A stretch of 64,000 nt of DNA. Origin: Lotus japonicus. Lineage: Eukaryota > Streptophyta > Magnoliopsida > Fabales > Fabaceae. This document shows positions 47,301 through 58,070 of this stretch, piece after piece. Under the pieces are notes generated by a model, which saw only the letters and a list, made by a program, of their open reading frames with translations, ran no database searches and was not told the origin of the DNA. Position 1 is the stretch's first letter; every line of letters begins with the position of its first letter. Location: assembly GCF_012489685.1 (NCBI RefSeq), contig NC_080042.1, positions 58,633,069 through 58,697,068 on the forward strand, given 5' to 3'. The translations under genes were made by a program, and so were the position numbers.

Positions 47301-50300
47301 TATCCTTTCCAGGTTTGTATTGTACCTCAAAGTCATATCCAAACAACTTAGATATCCACTTGAACTGTTCCTCTGCCCAAAGTCTTTGATCAGTTAAAAA
47401 CTTAAGACTTTTCTGGTCTGTTCTAATGATAAAATGGTTACCAAGGAGGTAATGTCTCCATTTTTGAACAGCCTTGACCACTGCCATAAGTTCTCGCTCA
47501 TACACAGATTTCCTCTGATTTCTGTCTGACAAAGAAGCACTCCAATACGCCAATGGTCTCCCATCCTGTAATAGGACAGCACCTAGACCAGTCCCTGAAG
47601 CATCAGTCTCTAGAATAAAAGTTTTAGCAAAATCTGGAACAGCAAGTGTAGGCAGAATAGTCATGGCATGCTTCAACTTTTCAAAAGCCGATTGTGCCTC
47701 ATCTCCCCATAAAAAGGAATCCTTCTTCAGAAGCTGATTAAGAGGTCTAGCAATTAATCCATAACCCTGCACGAACCTCCTGTAATAGCCCGTTAAGCCA
47801 AGAAACCCCCTTAAACTCTTAATGTCTTTTGGTTGAGGCCACAACCACATGGCTTCCAATTTCCTTGGGTCAGCTGCCACTTCTCCGGCTGATATTAAAT
47901 GTCCCAAGTACTCAAGCTTGGTTTGCCCAAAGGTACACTTCTTCCCATTTATTTTCAAATTATGTTGTTCCAATAATCTCAAGACAGCGGATAAATGTTG
48001 TTGATGATCGTGCATAGTCAAACTAAACACCAGAATATCATCAAAGAAGACTAATGCAAACTTTCTTAAACAAGGCTTCAAAACCTCATTCATTAATGCC
48101 TGAAATGTGGAAGGGGCATTGGTAAGGCCAAATGGCATAACAACAAATTCGTAATGCCCTTCGTGCGTCCTAAAAGCTGTCTTTTCCACATCTTCTTCCC
48201 TCATCCGAATTTGATGATAACCTGACCGCAAATCCAGCTTAGAAAATATAGTCGCAGCCCCTAACTCATCTAAGAGTTCATCTATAACCGGTATAGGAAA
48301 TTTATTGGGGACAGTGACCTTATTTAAGGCTCGGTAATCGACGCAAAACCTCCAACTCCCATCTTTTTTCTTGACAAGAATCACTGGACTAGAGAATGGA
48401 CTGACACTAGGTCTTATGATCCCTGCAGCCATCATTTCTGCCACCATCTTCTCAATCTCAGTCTTTTGATAATGTGGGTATCTATAAGGTCTCAAATGGG
48501 GAATATCTGCACCTTCCTTCAAGTGTATAGCATGATCGTGTCTCCTGTTCGGAGGTATGGCAGTTGGGGGTTCAAACAACTCCTGAAATTCTTCCAACAC
48601 CTGTGTAAGTTCCACAGGTTGAGCTAGCTGTGTGTCCACTTCTCCTTGTAGCATTCTGCAGTCTACAACAAAGCCTTCTCCTTGAGAGTGCAGTGCCTTC
48701 CACATGGAGTTTAAGGAAGCAGGACCCCTGATCAACTCTGGTTCCCCCTTAATCATCACTTGTTGGTCTCCCATATTAAACTTCAGAGTTAATTTCTCAA
48801 AATTAGCCCGGATTTCGCCCAAACTAGCCAGCCATTCCAACCCCAACACAACTTCTACACCACCCAGTCCAAACAAATAAAAATCTTGTTGGATTGTCAC
48901 CCCTTGTATCAGTACTGAAACTCCTTTACTCATCCCTTGACTTCTCACCTTATGTCCATCTCCCACTTCCACAAGATAACTAGGAGTGTTTTGCACTGCC
49001 AAGTGTAACTTTTCCACCAACTCATGAGCTATAAAATTATGAGTAGCTCCACAATCTATTAATACCACTACTTGCTGCCCATTGATAGTGCCCCACACCT
49101 TAAGAGACCTCTTGGAAGTAAACCCAGCAATACTCTTCAGAGATAACTGTTTGAAGTCCATAATGTCTGCCTCTATCTCCTGTACAAGTTCCTCCTCATT
49201 CTCTTCTTTTTCCCCAGCCTCCTCTTCCAACAACATTACTCTAAGTTGTTTATTTTTGCAAATATGATTTGGTCCATACTTTTCATCGCACCTAAAACAT
49301 TCACCCTTCCTGAGTTTCTCCTGCATTTCAGTTTCAGATAGCCTCCTAAATCCCCCTGGCCTTCCCTTGCTAACTGTTTTCTCCTGATTGCTGCTACTGC
49401 TCGAACCCACTGAAGGTGTAGTAGTTTGTCCTCCTTTCGATCCACTCTTTTGTCCTGTATCCACTGAAACTGTTCTGGAAAATGAGGAGCTCTTAAAAGC
49501 ACTACTGCCCTTGTTCCATGTGTTACTACCAACCTTCATTACCGCTTGATTTTTTTGATCAATCATCAAGGTTTTCTTCATCAATGTAGACAGGTTGCCC
49601 GGTTCATACAACTTCACCTCAGCCCTGACCTCTTCCTTCAAACCATTCAGAAACACATCCATCAAATGATCCTCTCCCACACCTTTCAACATACCTGCAA
49701 ATTTCTCAAATTGAGTCACAAACTCTTCCGCTGTACCCTCTTGTTTCAACGCCAGCAACGCTGCGAATGGGCTATGAGCCTCAGTTGATTGAAATCGCTC
49801 TATAATTGCTACCTTAAATTCCTCCCAACTCACTGTTTGATTACAAGACTCCCACCACTGAAACCAACTCAACGCCTTCCCGTCAAGAGCCACAATCACA
49901 GCCTGAAGTTTCTCATGCTCTTCCGCTCCTCTGATGCGGAAATACCGCTCCAACTTGTTTACCCAGCCAAACGCATCATCCTCTCCATCGTACACAGGGA
50001 TATCCAGCTTCTTCCAACGTTCGTTACCTCGATTCTCGGCGTCCACCGTTTCCGATCCGAGTCGCACCTCCTCCTCTGTGTGTCGCACCGGTTCGCCGTT
50101 CCCGACGTGAGGTCCTGATCGTTCCGATGTTGGTTGTTGTAACGATGCGATCAAACCCTCTAATCGTTGAAATCGATCATCATCTCGTTCACGATCTGCG
50201 ATCCGATTCCTCCGATCTTCCTCCCTACTCGCGCCCAGAAATTCCAACAGCTTCTCAATCCGTTCTACACGCGCTTCCATTTTTGTAAGTTTCTTAACCA

Positions 50301-52835
50301 TTCACCGAAACAATGCCACAGCTCCTGGAAAGAGCTCTGATGCCAATTGATAAGATCAAGAAATATATGAATTGTATTTGAATTGATTAACAGGATCTCC
50401 CTCTGAAATTGAGGTGAAATCCAGTGAATACAGAATCAGAAATTTGGGGAAGAGGATGATACAGTTCTGGTGAATTCGAGAGCACCAGAAAACTCTCCCA
50501 ATTTCCACTACTGTCCCGATACCCCCTTTACCCATGTTTCCTATGTATTAATACTAAGGCCAATTCACTAGCTGACCTCATCAATTAGTTACAAAATAGA
50601 AATAGCAAATATTGCAGAAATATACTAAAGCTTAGCTGGCACAACTATTACTCTAAGAAAGTTATCTACTACTTATTCCTTAGGCCTTCTATGATAGACC
50701 TTAGTGATAGGAGGCTTGATCCTATCAGATATTTTTCTGGTCTAGGTGGTTACCTCGCACCCTTTGGATGTGAATCTATTACTTATTACTAGCTAAAGAA
50801 ACTGATGTTACCCTTCCTCACAAGAGCTTTACTATGGACTCACCATTTGTAAAGCCTCTCTTGATTATTGAGCATTTAAGCTCAAGCTTCTTGCTACTTG
50901 AGCCACCATTTGTGGTTTCGAGGAAATAATTTTGATCATCAACAATTTTAGTAAGCATAGTTAATTAAAACTTTTCTCTTTCTCAAATAAAAAGGGAGGA
51001 GCTCCTAAAGGCAAGTCATATGCCTCAGATTTTTCTCCCTTATGGCATAATTTAATGCAAACAAAACTTCAACATTATATGGAAATAATAACTTGTACAT
51101 CCAAAATTCGCCATGGTGAACTACGAAACAATAATCAATATACTTACGAAAATCATTTCAAAATTAGACAACTGCGTCCTTCAGATTTTCAAAGTTTTGA
51201 TGTTTAAGTTAAATGCAAAAGGGTAAAAAGACAAAGTAGCTGGCAAAACTTTTGGTAACTCACCTGACCAACCACAAAGTCATAGTTTCCCTTAAACCGC
51301 TGCCTCAGTTCACTCTCAGGAGTGGCCAAAAGTTTCTCTGTTCCACCATTACTAATTCCTGACACAAGAGCTATCAAAGCTGTTGTATCAAAATTTACTA
51401 GATCACTCCCACCTACAAGATTCCCAGTCTCAGTGGATTCAGAACTTTTATTATCCATGGGTCTTAGGTTCATTCCCATAATAATGGAACAGAATGTATC
51501 ACCCAAGTTTGTTTTGATACTTTCTTGAGATAGCTGCAGTTGAGTTTCAGCTTTATCTATTGAAAGTCCTAGTTGAGAGCTGCTAATAGCATTTTCTTCG
51601 AAAAGTTGTGGTTGTGTTTCAGTTTTTCCTACTGAAAGTCCTAATTGGGAAGAATCCACAGTTGAACAGTGAACATCGCATCCAAAAATTGGAAAAACAT
51701 CATTGCCATCAGCAGGGTTGATTTCAAGGACACACGCATCTCTGTATGATCTTGCAATAACATTAATCCAGTCACCTTCTGTTTCCTCCAAAACGTCAGA
51801 ACGGAAAACTGAAAACTCCAGCTGGATTTCAGATGCCCCAAACTCATCACGAAGCTTGTAGTAAACATGGTTCTCAAGCCCGTTGGCAAAGAAAAGAATA
51901 ACTGAGGAAGGCCTTAAGGTCAAGTTAGATCGGGCTGCAGCAAGGACTTGCTGAATACGTAGTTTTAAACCCTTATTTCTATGGAAACTATTCCAAGAAA
52001 TGTACTTTGGGTTTCTATCAGATACTATAATCCAGACAGGCTTCCTATTGAGGCTACACACCACATCAACATGGACATCTTTAAAAGGGGAACCACGTCT
52101 CTCGTCACGGCTAACTGAAGGTGATAGCGGAATTGACTTGCAAACTCGAGAAACCCCACTTATGAAAGGCTGCTGTAGAATATGAACAACTGTTTCAAGG
52201 TGCCCAACGTTGACACTGTTATCACATACATAAAAGTTCTCATTAATAAGGAAGTTATGAATCAAACATCAATATTACCCTCGAACCAAACACATTTATA
52301 TCAAAAATGAAAACATATACAAGTAGACACATATCTTTGCTCATCCTATTTTGATTAAAAAAAAAGAAGAGTTAAATAAAATTCATTACATCAAAGTAAC
52401 AACAAATCTACCAAATCATAAACAGTGCATTAGGCACTAGGAAATAGTCCATTAGAATTGCTTGTGGGAGCCCACCATTCAAAGTAACATAGACATATAT
52501 TCTAAAAGGGTAAGCTAAGTAGTTGGTTACACTTTCTGGTAATTTGAAATACTCAGAAGTGTGATATCAAAAACATGCACCAATCAAACCATGGTTTAAA
52601 ATTAATAATCATAAACATAAACATATTGAAACTCAAAGAAGAGTGACCTGAGGGGAGTGGAAGAAGAGGGTCGTGAGAGGAAAGCGAGCTCAGCATCTGC
52701 CAGTTTGAGGAGGGTTCGCCTGCATGATTGTGTGATGTTTGAGGAAGATGGCAATTGGTGAATGGCATCAATGACGCACCTGCATCTTTGCTTCACCAAT
52801 TCCACTTGCGCAACCTTGTGTTCCTCCTTCGCCAT
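44368..52835 (-). CDS. DUF1308 / UPF0415 (C7orf25-like) protein, four exons
   Basis: Exons 52648-52835, 51264-52215, 44868-45034 and 44368-44575 join in frame to 504 residues. The N-terminus is helical (MAKEEHKVAQVELVKQRCRC). The middle has VGHLETVVHILQQPFISGVS, KDVHVDVVCSLNRKPVWIIV and SDRNPKYISWNSF. The C-terminus has ELVLMCGGPNEKLRADKLIN, VVFGTGDQWHAPTLTANMAF and SLSTIEHRPRALTGD, the conserved end of the DUF1308 family (human C7orf25). The molecular function is not established. Junctions are CAG|GTCACT, CAG|GTGAGT and CAG|GTGAGT donors with AG acceptors, and all phases agree. Intron 2 is 6.2 kb because a gypsy retrotransposon sits in it in the same orientation. The coding exons look intact, so function depends on correct splicing over the insertion. 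Confidence 0.87.
45411..45790 (-). repeat. 3' LTR of the gypsy element
   Basis: 380 bp, identical by eye to 50348-50727. It includes the last 18 codons and the stop of the gag-pol frame (stop at 45736-45738). Confidence 0.95.
45736..50301 (-). CDS. Gypsy gag-pol polyprotein, intact, 1521 residues
   Basis: Order: coiled-coil start (MEARVERIEKLLEFL); gag (LDIPVYDGEDDAFGWVNKLE, ALSWFQWWE); zinc knuckle CFRCDEKYGPNHIC; aspartic protease with VVLIDCGATHNFI (DCG where DSG or DTG is usual) and VVLGLEWLASLG; reverse transcriptase (LVKKKDGSWRFCVDYRALNK, FSKLDLRSGYHQI, MPFGLTNAPSTFQ, ALVFFDDILVFS with FFDD for YVDD); RNase H (LETDASGTGLGAVLLQDG, YERELMAVVKAV); integrase with zinc finger (GGHAGYFRTF, CEICQRNKHS) and D,D,E core (DISLDFIGGLP, TIVSDRDPLF, YHPQSDGQTEVVNR); and a chromodomain-like end (VLVQWKNLP, ENSWESV). 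This order and the end domain mark a chromovirus, perhaps near Reina. No stop or frameshift. The ATG at 50301 is 46 bases inside the 5' LTR; an in-frame ATG lies seven codons on. Confidence 0.96.
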   Translation of the reverse strand: MVKKLTKMEARVERIEKLLEFLGASREEDRRNRIADRERDDDRFQRLEGLIASLQQPTSERSGPHVGNGEPVRHTEEEVRLGSETVDAENRGNERWKKLDIPVYDGEDDAFGWVNKLERYFRIRGAEEHEKLQAVIVALDGKALSWFQWWESCNQTVSWEEFKVAIIERFQSTEAHSPFAALLALKQEGTAEEFVTQFEKFAGMLKGVGEDHLMDVFLNGLKEEVRAEVKLYEPGNLSTLMKKTLMIDQKNQAVMKVGSNTWNKGSSAFKSSSFSRTVSVDTGQKSGSKGGQTTTPSVGSSSSSNQEKTVSKGRPGGFRRLSETEMQEKLRKGECFRCDEKYGPNHICKNKQLRVMLLEEEAGEKEENEEELVQEIEADIMDFKQLSLKSIAGFTSKRSLKVWGTINGQQVVVLIDCGATHNFIAHELVEKLHLAVQNTPSYLVEVGDGHKVRSQGMSKGVSVLIQGVTIQQDFYLFGLGGVEVVLGLEWLASLGEIRANFEKLTLKFNMGDQQVMIKGEPELIRGPASLNSMWKALHSQGEGFVVDCRMLQGEVDTQLAQPVELTQVLEEFQELFEPPTAIPPNRRHDHAIHLKEGADIPHLRPYRYPHYQKTEIEKMVAEMMAAGIIRPSVSPFSSPVILVKKKDGSWRFCVDYRALNKVTVPNKFPIPVIDELLDELGAATIFSKLDLRSGYHQIRMREEDVEKTAFRTHEGHYEFVVMPFGLTNAPSTFQALMNEVLKPCLRKFALVFFDDILVFSLTMHDHQQHLSAVLRLLEQHNLKINGKKCTFGQTKLEYLGHLISAGEVAADPRKLEAMWLWPQPKDIKSLRGFLGLTGYYRRFVQGYGLIARPLNQLLKKDSFLWGDEAQSAFEKLKHAMTILPTLAVPDFAKTFILETDASGTGLGAVLLQDGRPLAYWSASLSDRNQRKSVYERELMAVVKAVQKWRHYLLGNHFIIRTDQKSLKFLTDQRLWAEEQFKWISKLFGYDFEVQYKPGKDNTAADAMSRRSSYASISMVQLPDLEDWLEEAQQDGFVRQIMQDLIADPSSHAGYELKAQRLYYKDRLVLPQNSARIPIILKEFHSSALGGHAGYFRTFKRISNIVYWVGMRAAIKDFVAACEICQRNKHSTLSAAGLLQPLPVPSTIWSDISLDFIGGLPKSKGKDTILVVVDRFTKYAHFLALSHPYTASEVAALFIQEIVRLHGFPRTIVSDRDPLFLSNFWKALFKAAGTQLNYSSAYHPQSDGQTEVVNRCLEAYLRCLSGTRPKQWLSCLAWAEFWFNTNYNASSHMTPFKALYGLDPPTLLGDAVIPSRMEEVSQLVAQRDELLTDLRENLLKSQDFMRKHANKHRREVVFAENDWVFLKLQPYRLKSLAKKVNEKLSPRFYGPFKVLARVGEVAYRLDLPPTSKVHPVFHVSLLKKVVGPQCQPQPLPEMLSAEQELLVWPDKLLELRDSSAGGIEVLVQWKNLPTCENSWESVQRMQEAFPSYHLEDKVKLLAPGIDRIKPPITKVYHRRPKE
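50334..50345 (-). other. Primer-binding site of the gypsy element
   Basis: TGGCATCAGAGC, two bases from the 5' LTR edge, pairs with the 3' end of initiator methionine tRNA (canonical TGGTATCAGAGC) with one mismatch. Confidence 0.85.
50348..50727 (-). repeat. 5' LTR of the gypsy element
   Basis: 380 bp, TG...CA, drives transcription toward lower coordinates. It is the same sequence as the 3' LTR. Confidence 0.95.
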
Positions 52836-53011
52836 TCTATGCTTTTGCTTCAAAGATATCAACTTTACGAGTTTAATTGCACACCCATCTACTTCAATTC
52901 TCCATTTCTGGTCAATTTTTGGATTTTGTTGATGATTCGAAACAGTACCTTCTTATAACCCTAGTACCAATTTGGTGTTTCCCCTTTCAATTCATGATTC
53001 GGTTTTTCTTT

Positions 53012-53193
53012 AAGATTAATTTGTATGCACCGACGGTGTAAATAAGTTTTACATCATTACTTAATCACATCCATTTATTTTATTAGCTCATAATTAATTT
53101 TGAATTTAATAATATCTAAAATAGAAAATGAAAGGTTGTGATTAAATGATAATGTAAAATTTTTTACACCGTCAGTACATAGTAATTAATCTT
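53012..53193. mobile_element. MITE with ACCGACGGTGTAAA ends
   Basis: Inverted ends AAGATTAATTTGTATGCACC and AAGATTAATTACTATGTACT, continuing into GACGGTGTAAA on both sides. About 180 bp, non-coding. The target duplication is not clear. It lies just upstream of the DUF1308 gene start and could affect its promoter. Confidence 0.7.
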
Positions 53194-54082
53194 TTTTTAA
53201 TAAGGGTAAAATATGTATTTTATTCTTCTAGAAAACAAAATTAACCCCTCTTTTTTTTTCCTTTTCGCCACTATCCCTTATTGTTTAAATAAAATGATTT
53301 TTTTATCAAAATAACTAGTGATATTTTACCCGCGCGTTGCACAGGAAATATGTCTATTGTATTTGATACATCAATTAATACTTAGATTATTAAAAATATA
53401 TCAAACAACGAATGAAATATAAGAGTCAGAATTGATGAGTAAAGTGGTCATAAGGACTTCTCTTCTAAGCCCGATTGAGACCAACGGGAACTCGTTTCAC
53501 AGTCTCTGTAAATATGAAGACGATAACACAAATCATAGATATAAGAAATTACCAACATATTAATCTTTAAAAAAAATGAATGTGATAGTAGCACAAATCA
53601 GGATTGTGTAAGATAAATCATAAAGTATAACATTACTGTGTTTATTCCAACTAAGTAGGGATGAAAATGGGTAGGTACTATAGTACCATCCTCATACCCG
53701 CGTTTTAAAAAATTACATATACTCGTCCCTATACTCACGTGGGTAGCAACTCGAAGCTCTCCACCTTTAGACAATTCAATGTCATTACACGAAGCTATTA
53801 ATCTTTGCCAAAATCTAAATCTAAGGATGACAATGGATCACGAAATCATAGGGTACCCGCAAAAAATACTCGCTATGAGTAGGGTAAAAAACCGCTAAAA
53901 GGGTATGAGGTTGGGTATAGGTCCCACAAAAAATAGTGGGTATGGGCACTATAGTACCCAACCGGCTTATACCCACACAAATATGTTATTATCATTATTA
54001 TTATTAGATTAAAATACAGTCACACCTCTCAAGGTTTGTGAGATTAACACTTAACTCCATTCTTATCTAAAATATACACTCT

Positions 54083-54759
54083 AGGGGTGTTCGCGGTTCG
54101 GTTTGGACCGGTTTTAGGTGAAACCGAAAACCGATCCAATCAAAATTCATTGGTTCGGTTTCCACCAATTGTTAACCAAAAAAGTTTCAAAACCGAACCG
54201 AACCGATGATGAACGGTTTGGATCGGTTCGGTTCATCGGTTTCACAACTTCTTTTTTTAATTGTCAATATCAATTCCACAACTTTAAAAATAAAGCAATC
54301 ACATATGATTCACAACTTAACAATGCAAAAAAATGACAAATCAATAATTCAATCATAACTTAATCACAAATCCATAATTCATAATCAACAACTTAATTAC
54401 TTTAACAATGTAGAAATGCTTAAATTGGTGTTTGATATTAGTACTATTACAAATTAATAATAGGAAAAAAAACATAATAAGTCTAGCATGAACATTATTT
54501 CTTCAAAAGATTACTTTAATAAATACATATATATATATATATATATATTAAATATTTTGTAAATAAATTTTATCATCGGTTCGGTTCATCGGTTCATTGG
54601 TTTTTAATTTTTCAAACCGTGAACCGAACCAATCTTCATTGGTTTTTATCGGTTTGGATCGGTTTTGAACCAAATAACAAAAAAAAACCAATCCAATTGC
54701 TTTGGTTCGGTTCGGTTCGGTTCGTCGGTTTCATCGGATCGATCCGAACCGATGAGCAC
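54083..54759. mobile_element. hAT-like palindromic MITE nested in the MULE arm
   Basis: Flanks TACACTCT (54075-54082) and TACACTCC (54760-54767), 7 of 8 alike. The left end AGGGGTGTTCGCGGTTCGG and the right end (other strand) GTGCTCATCGGTTCGG continue into complementary GGTTCGGTTC repeats. Removing it restores continuity with the right MULE arm, which reads GTGCACTCCACCCCAATAA, proof of a nested insertion. Confidence 0.7.
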
Positions 54760-55279
54760 TACACTCCACCCAATAATAATCTTATAATTACACTTAGCTC
54801 AATTCTTCTCTAAAATCTTCACTCTACCCCACCCCTTTAACACCATCCAAAAGATGCTAACGGAATATTCCTTTAACTCAAATTAATTAATTTAAATATA
54901 AATGATAAATAAATTACATTATCCTCTAACCAAATAATAATTATACTATAATTTTGTAAATATTCAAAATATTTATAAAATATTTTAAATACCTCCAAAT
55001 AAAAAATAATAATTAAACTTGGTGTTTATTATGGTCAAAATATTTCTCTCTCTAATATAACTCAAATTTAAATAAGGGGTATTTCAGTCAAAATGTTTAT
55101 CAAATGATGAGTTCTTAATACCTGTGTATAACCTTAAACAACTTATATTTTAGAAATTAAAATGTCATGTGCTTAAGTGCTCATACAACCTAATAACTAA
55201 GGTAATCACATATCGTCATAACACAATTATATTTTGAAAGTTTAGTAAACTTATTGACAATTTTTTTTTAGTAAACTTA

Positions 55280-55534
55280 GTGGTAAAGTTTTTGAGTTTT
55301 GATGGTTCTGAGCATGAGTTAAGTTTTGCTAAATTTGTGATGGAAAATGTTGTTGCCTTGAAGAGGATGAGTTTCAAACTTAGCTTGAAGCTACGTAACT
55401 CAGATCTAGAAGAAGTAAAACAGAAGTTGTTCTCGTTTAAGAAATGTTCTAGTTCTATGATTTTGGAATTTCCCCAAGAAGGCCAAAAATACAACATGTT
55501 TTATTGTAAATCAATTGTGCTGCCCTCCAAATAA
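55280..55534 (+). pseudogene. FBD-domain fragment carried by the MULE
   Basis: An 84-codon open frame containing VKFLSFDGSEHELSFAKFVM, ENVVALKRMSFKLSLKL, LEEVKQKLFSFKKCSSSMIL and EFP. The pattern (hydrophobic strand, E.EL.F.KF..ENV..LK.M.F, then F..SS) is the FBD region of plant F-box proteins. It differs too much from the local F-box copies to derive from them recently. It lacks an F-box and LRRs, so it is a fragment without a likely function of its own. Confidence 0.55.
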
Positions 55535-55864
55535 CAAGAATTTGTTTACTTGAATAAGCAAGGATTATCTCGTGCTACTTTTTTAAAAAAAAAAATATTT
55601 ATTATTTTGTTAGAGGATAATGTAATTTATTTTTATTTATATTTAAATTAATTAATTTTGAGTTAAAAGAATATTCCGTTAGCATCTTTTTGATGGTGTT
55701 AAAGGGGGTGGGGTGGAGTGTAGAATTTAGAGAAGAATTGAGTTAAGTGTAATTGTTAATTATTATTGGGGTGGAGTGCACATTTTGGATAAGAATGGAG
55801 TTAAGTGTTATTATTCTCACAAACCTTGATGGGGGTGAGTGTATTTTACTCTTATTATTATTTG

Positions 55865-56140
55865 GGAATATATTAAAAAATTAACTTAAGCTATAGCTTT
55901 CAAACTCACTCTTCTTAAAAAAAGTTAGGGATATATTAATTAATACTCAAAAAATAAATAAAAAAATAAATTAAGATAAAATCAAGAAATAAATCACCTA
56001 AATCCTAATCAAATCTAAAATTTAAAAATGTATTTTTTTTACTTTAAAAATAAATAAAAAAATAAATTAAGATAAAATCAAGAAATAAACAACCTATATC
56101 CTAATCAAATCTTAAATTTTAAAATGTATTTTTTTATGAG
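55865..56140. repeat. AT-rich repeats related to the 57361 array
   Basis: Two tandem copies of AAATTAAGATAAAATCAAGAAATAAA.CACCTA.ATCCTAATCAAATCT at about 55965-56025 and 56065-56120. The same motif is in each unit of the array at 57361-58070. Between 56140 and 57360 there is AT-rich sequence with no gene I can support. Confidence 0.6.
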
Positions 56141-57360
56141 AATTAACCTGAGAATGACACGTGTAATTTTTTTCCAATAAATGAATATTCTGCACCCCAA
56201 AAGATTTTCTTTTCCTCAATCTTTTTGCTTTTGATTAAGAAGAGAAAAGCATGAATCCTTGAAGCATATGACATCTTACAATTAGCTGAAGAACAAAATC
56301 AATTCATGAAGAAGATTGAAACAGAAATCCAAAATGAAGTCTTGAAGAACAAAAAACCCTCCTTCACCAATTTAAAAGGACTGTGGTGAAAGAATTGTAT
56401 CTAGTGTATTTGTGAATCTTGGGGTGGAACCTTGTGAAACAAAAAATCAAAGACGCATATCAGTCAAAAGAAACAAAAAATGGTGTAATGCCCCAACTGT
56501 GCACACCCCAACAAATTATCTATATATGTGAGAAAAAAAATTCTCATACCCAAAATAATTGTGGTTACTTCAACAATGAACTTATACTAACAATCAATTT
56601 AAATTGAACTTAAGGAAATATATGGAGCAAAGTAAGATAAGTCACACAATTGGCATACTAAAACATGATTATATGCAAAACTAGTGAGTTTGAGGAAAAC
56701 ATGAACCAACCTTAACAATGGGCTAAACATACTCATGAAGATTAAATATGAGCTCTTTAATTTCATCAATTTGACTAACCTGTGCATCATAAAAAAAAAT
56801 TAGTAAGTTGTGCATCATCTAAATACAGTGCAAAAAGTATGCTTATACACACACAGCTCAAACATGATGAATAAAAAGGAGCAAAATTTGAGAAATGAAT
56901 ATAAATTCAGGTTATCCTAAGTTTCGTGAATTTCTATAAATTATACCAAAATCTCGTTTAGAATGACTTCACGCGCATGGATTTCTACAAACTATACTAA
57001 AATCTAGTTTAAAAAAATACAAAAGCGGAAGGAGAACAATAGAAAAAACATTACATAAGAATCTAAACATTACGTCTTCAATAATAATTCGTTAAAGGGT
57101 CTATGCAAAAATTTGTAAACTTTAGGATCAAAACACACAAAATATGTGAAATTTAAGAATTCATGATTAAATTACGAACAAAGGATAAACTAAAATGACA
57201 CAAATCATCAATCACAACATGATAAACTCTACTTCACATAACATCATCTTACGACATACCTCTGTCCTGATCGCGACATGTGGCAGAGGTAAAAATAGCA
57301 GCTATCAAATCTCTGCGTGTCCATGGTAGCTTTATGGACCCTCAGCACCAAATCAACTCT

Positions 57361-58070
57361 CTTTTCTTAGAATTAGCATTAAATAAATAATAAGATAAAT
57401 TAAGATAAAATCAAGAAATAAACAACATAAATCATAATCAAATCTAAACTCTAAAAATGTACTAAATAAAGATAGATAAAAACTATCAAAATCTAGCAAA
57501 TCACAATAAAAAATCATAAAATCCTGAATTAAATAAAAATATGAAAGTTCAATAAAAATTAATTATTATACTCTATCAATAAATGTAAAATAAAATAAAA
57601 TATTTCCCGGACGTAAAATTAAATAAATAATAAGATAAAATTAAGAAATAAACAACCTAAATCCTAATCAAATCTAATATTTAAAATGGTACTAAATAAA
57701 GATAAATAAAAACTATAAAGTCTAGCAAATCATAATAAAAACTCATAAAATCCTGAATTAATTAAAAATCCGAAAATTCAAGAAAAATTAATTAATATAC
57801 TCTAAAAATAAATCTAAAATAAAAGAAAATATTTCCTGGAATTAAAATTAAATAAATAATAAGATAAATTAAAATAAAATTAAGAAATAAACAACCTAAA
57901 TCCCAATCAAATAAAATATTAAAAAAGGTACTAAATAAAATAGATAAAAACTAATAAAATCTAGCAAATCACAATAAAAACTCATAAAATCCCGAATTAA
58001 TAAAAAAAATCGAAAATTTAATAAAAATCAATTAATATATTCTAAAAATAAATTAAAAGACCAAATCTTA
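57361..58070. repeat. Three tandem copies of a ~235-bp AT-rich unit
   Basis: Each unit runs TTAAATAAATAATAAGATAA, AGAAATAAACAACCTAAATC, ACTAAATAAAGATA, AATCTAGCAAATCACAATAA, CATAAAATCCTGAATTAA and AATATTTCC. Units begin at about 57373, 57612 and 57847 with scattered differences. Non-coding. It lies within the tentative Helitron. Confidence 0.75.

Larger units (their letters stand above)
45411..50727 (-). mobile_element. Full-length Ty3/gypsy chromovirus with identical LTRs
   Basis: LTRs 45411-45790 and 50348-50727, each 380 bp with TGATAAG...CCTATCA ends; reading them side by side I found no difference. Perfect 5-bp target duplications GATAT at 45406-45410 and 50728-50732. Next to the 5' LTR (50334-50345, minus strand) TGGCATCAGAGC differs at one base from the initiator-Met tRNA primer site. 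A purine-rich GGCGCCGGG precedes the 3' LTR. One uninterrupted gag-pol frame (separate entry) fills the interior. All this points to a very recent insertion. It lies within intron 2 of the DUF1308 gene, sense to it. Confidence 0.97.
54007..55851. mobile_element. Mutator-like element with long TIRs and captured FBD fragment
   Basis: Perfect 9-bp flanks TTATTATTA (53998-54006 and 55852-55860). The ends match: GATTAAAATACAGTCAC left and GAGTAAAATACACTCAC right (other strand). The inverted arms are about 260 bp long (CAAGGTTTGTGAG, AACACTTAACTCCATTCTTATC, GATGCTAACGGAATATTC, AATTACATTATCCTCTAAC); the left arm is split by a hAT-like insertion at 54083-54759. There is no transposase. Between the arms, 55280-55534 encodes an FBD-like piece. 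Long arms, 9-bp duplication and a gene fragment make it Pack-MULE-like. Confidence 0.7.

Noticed and set aside
52862..52862. Start of the DUF1308 protein at 52862
   Set aside because: The codon is TTG; the first ATG in frame is at 52835 and gives the family-like N-terminus MAKEE.
57361..58070. The ~235-bp repeats as a CRISPR array or similar
   Set aside because: There are only three long, adjacent, diverged AT-rich units without spacers; this is a eukaryotic tandem repeat.
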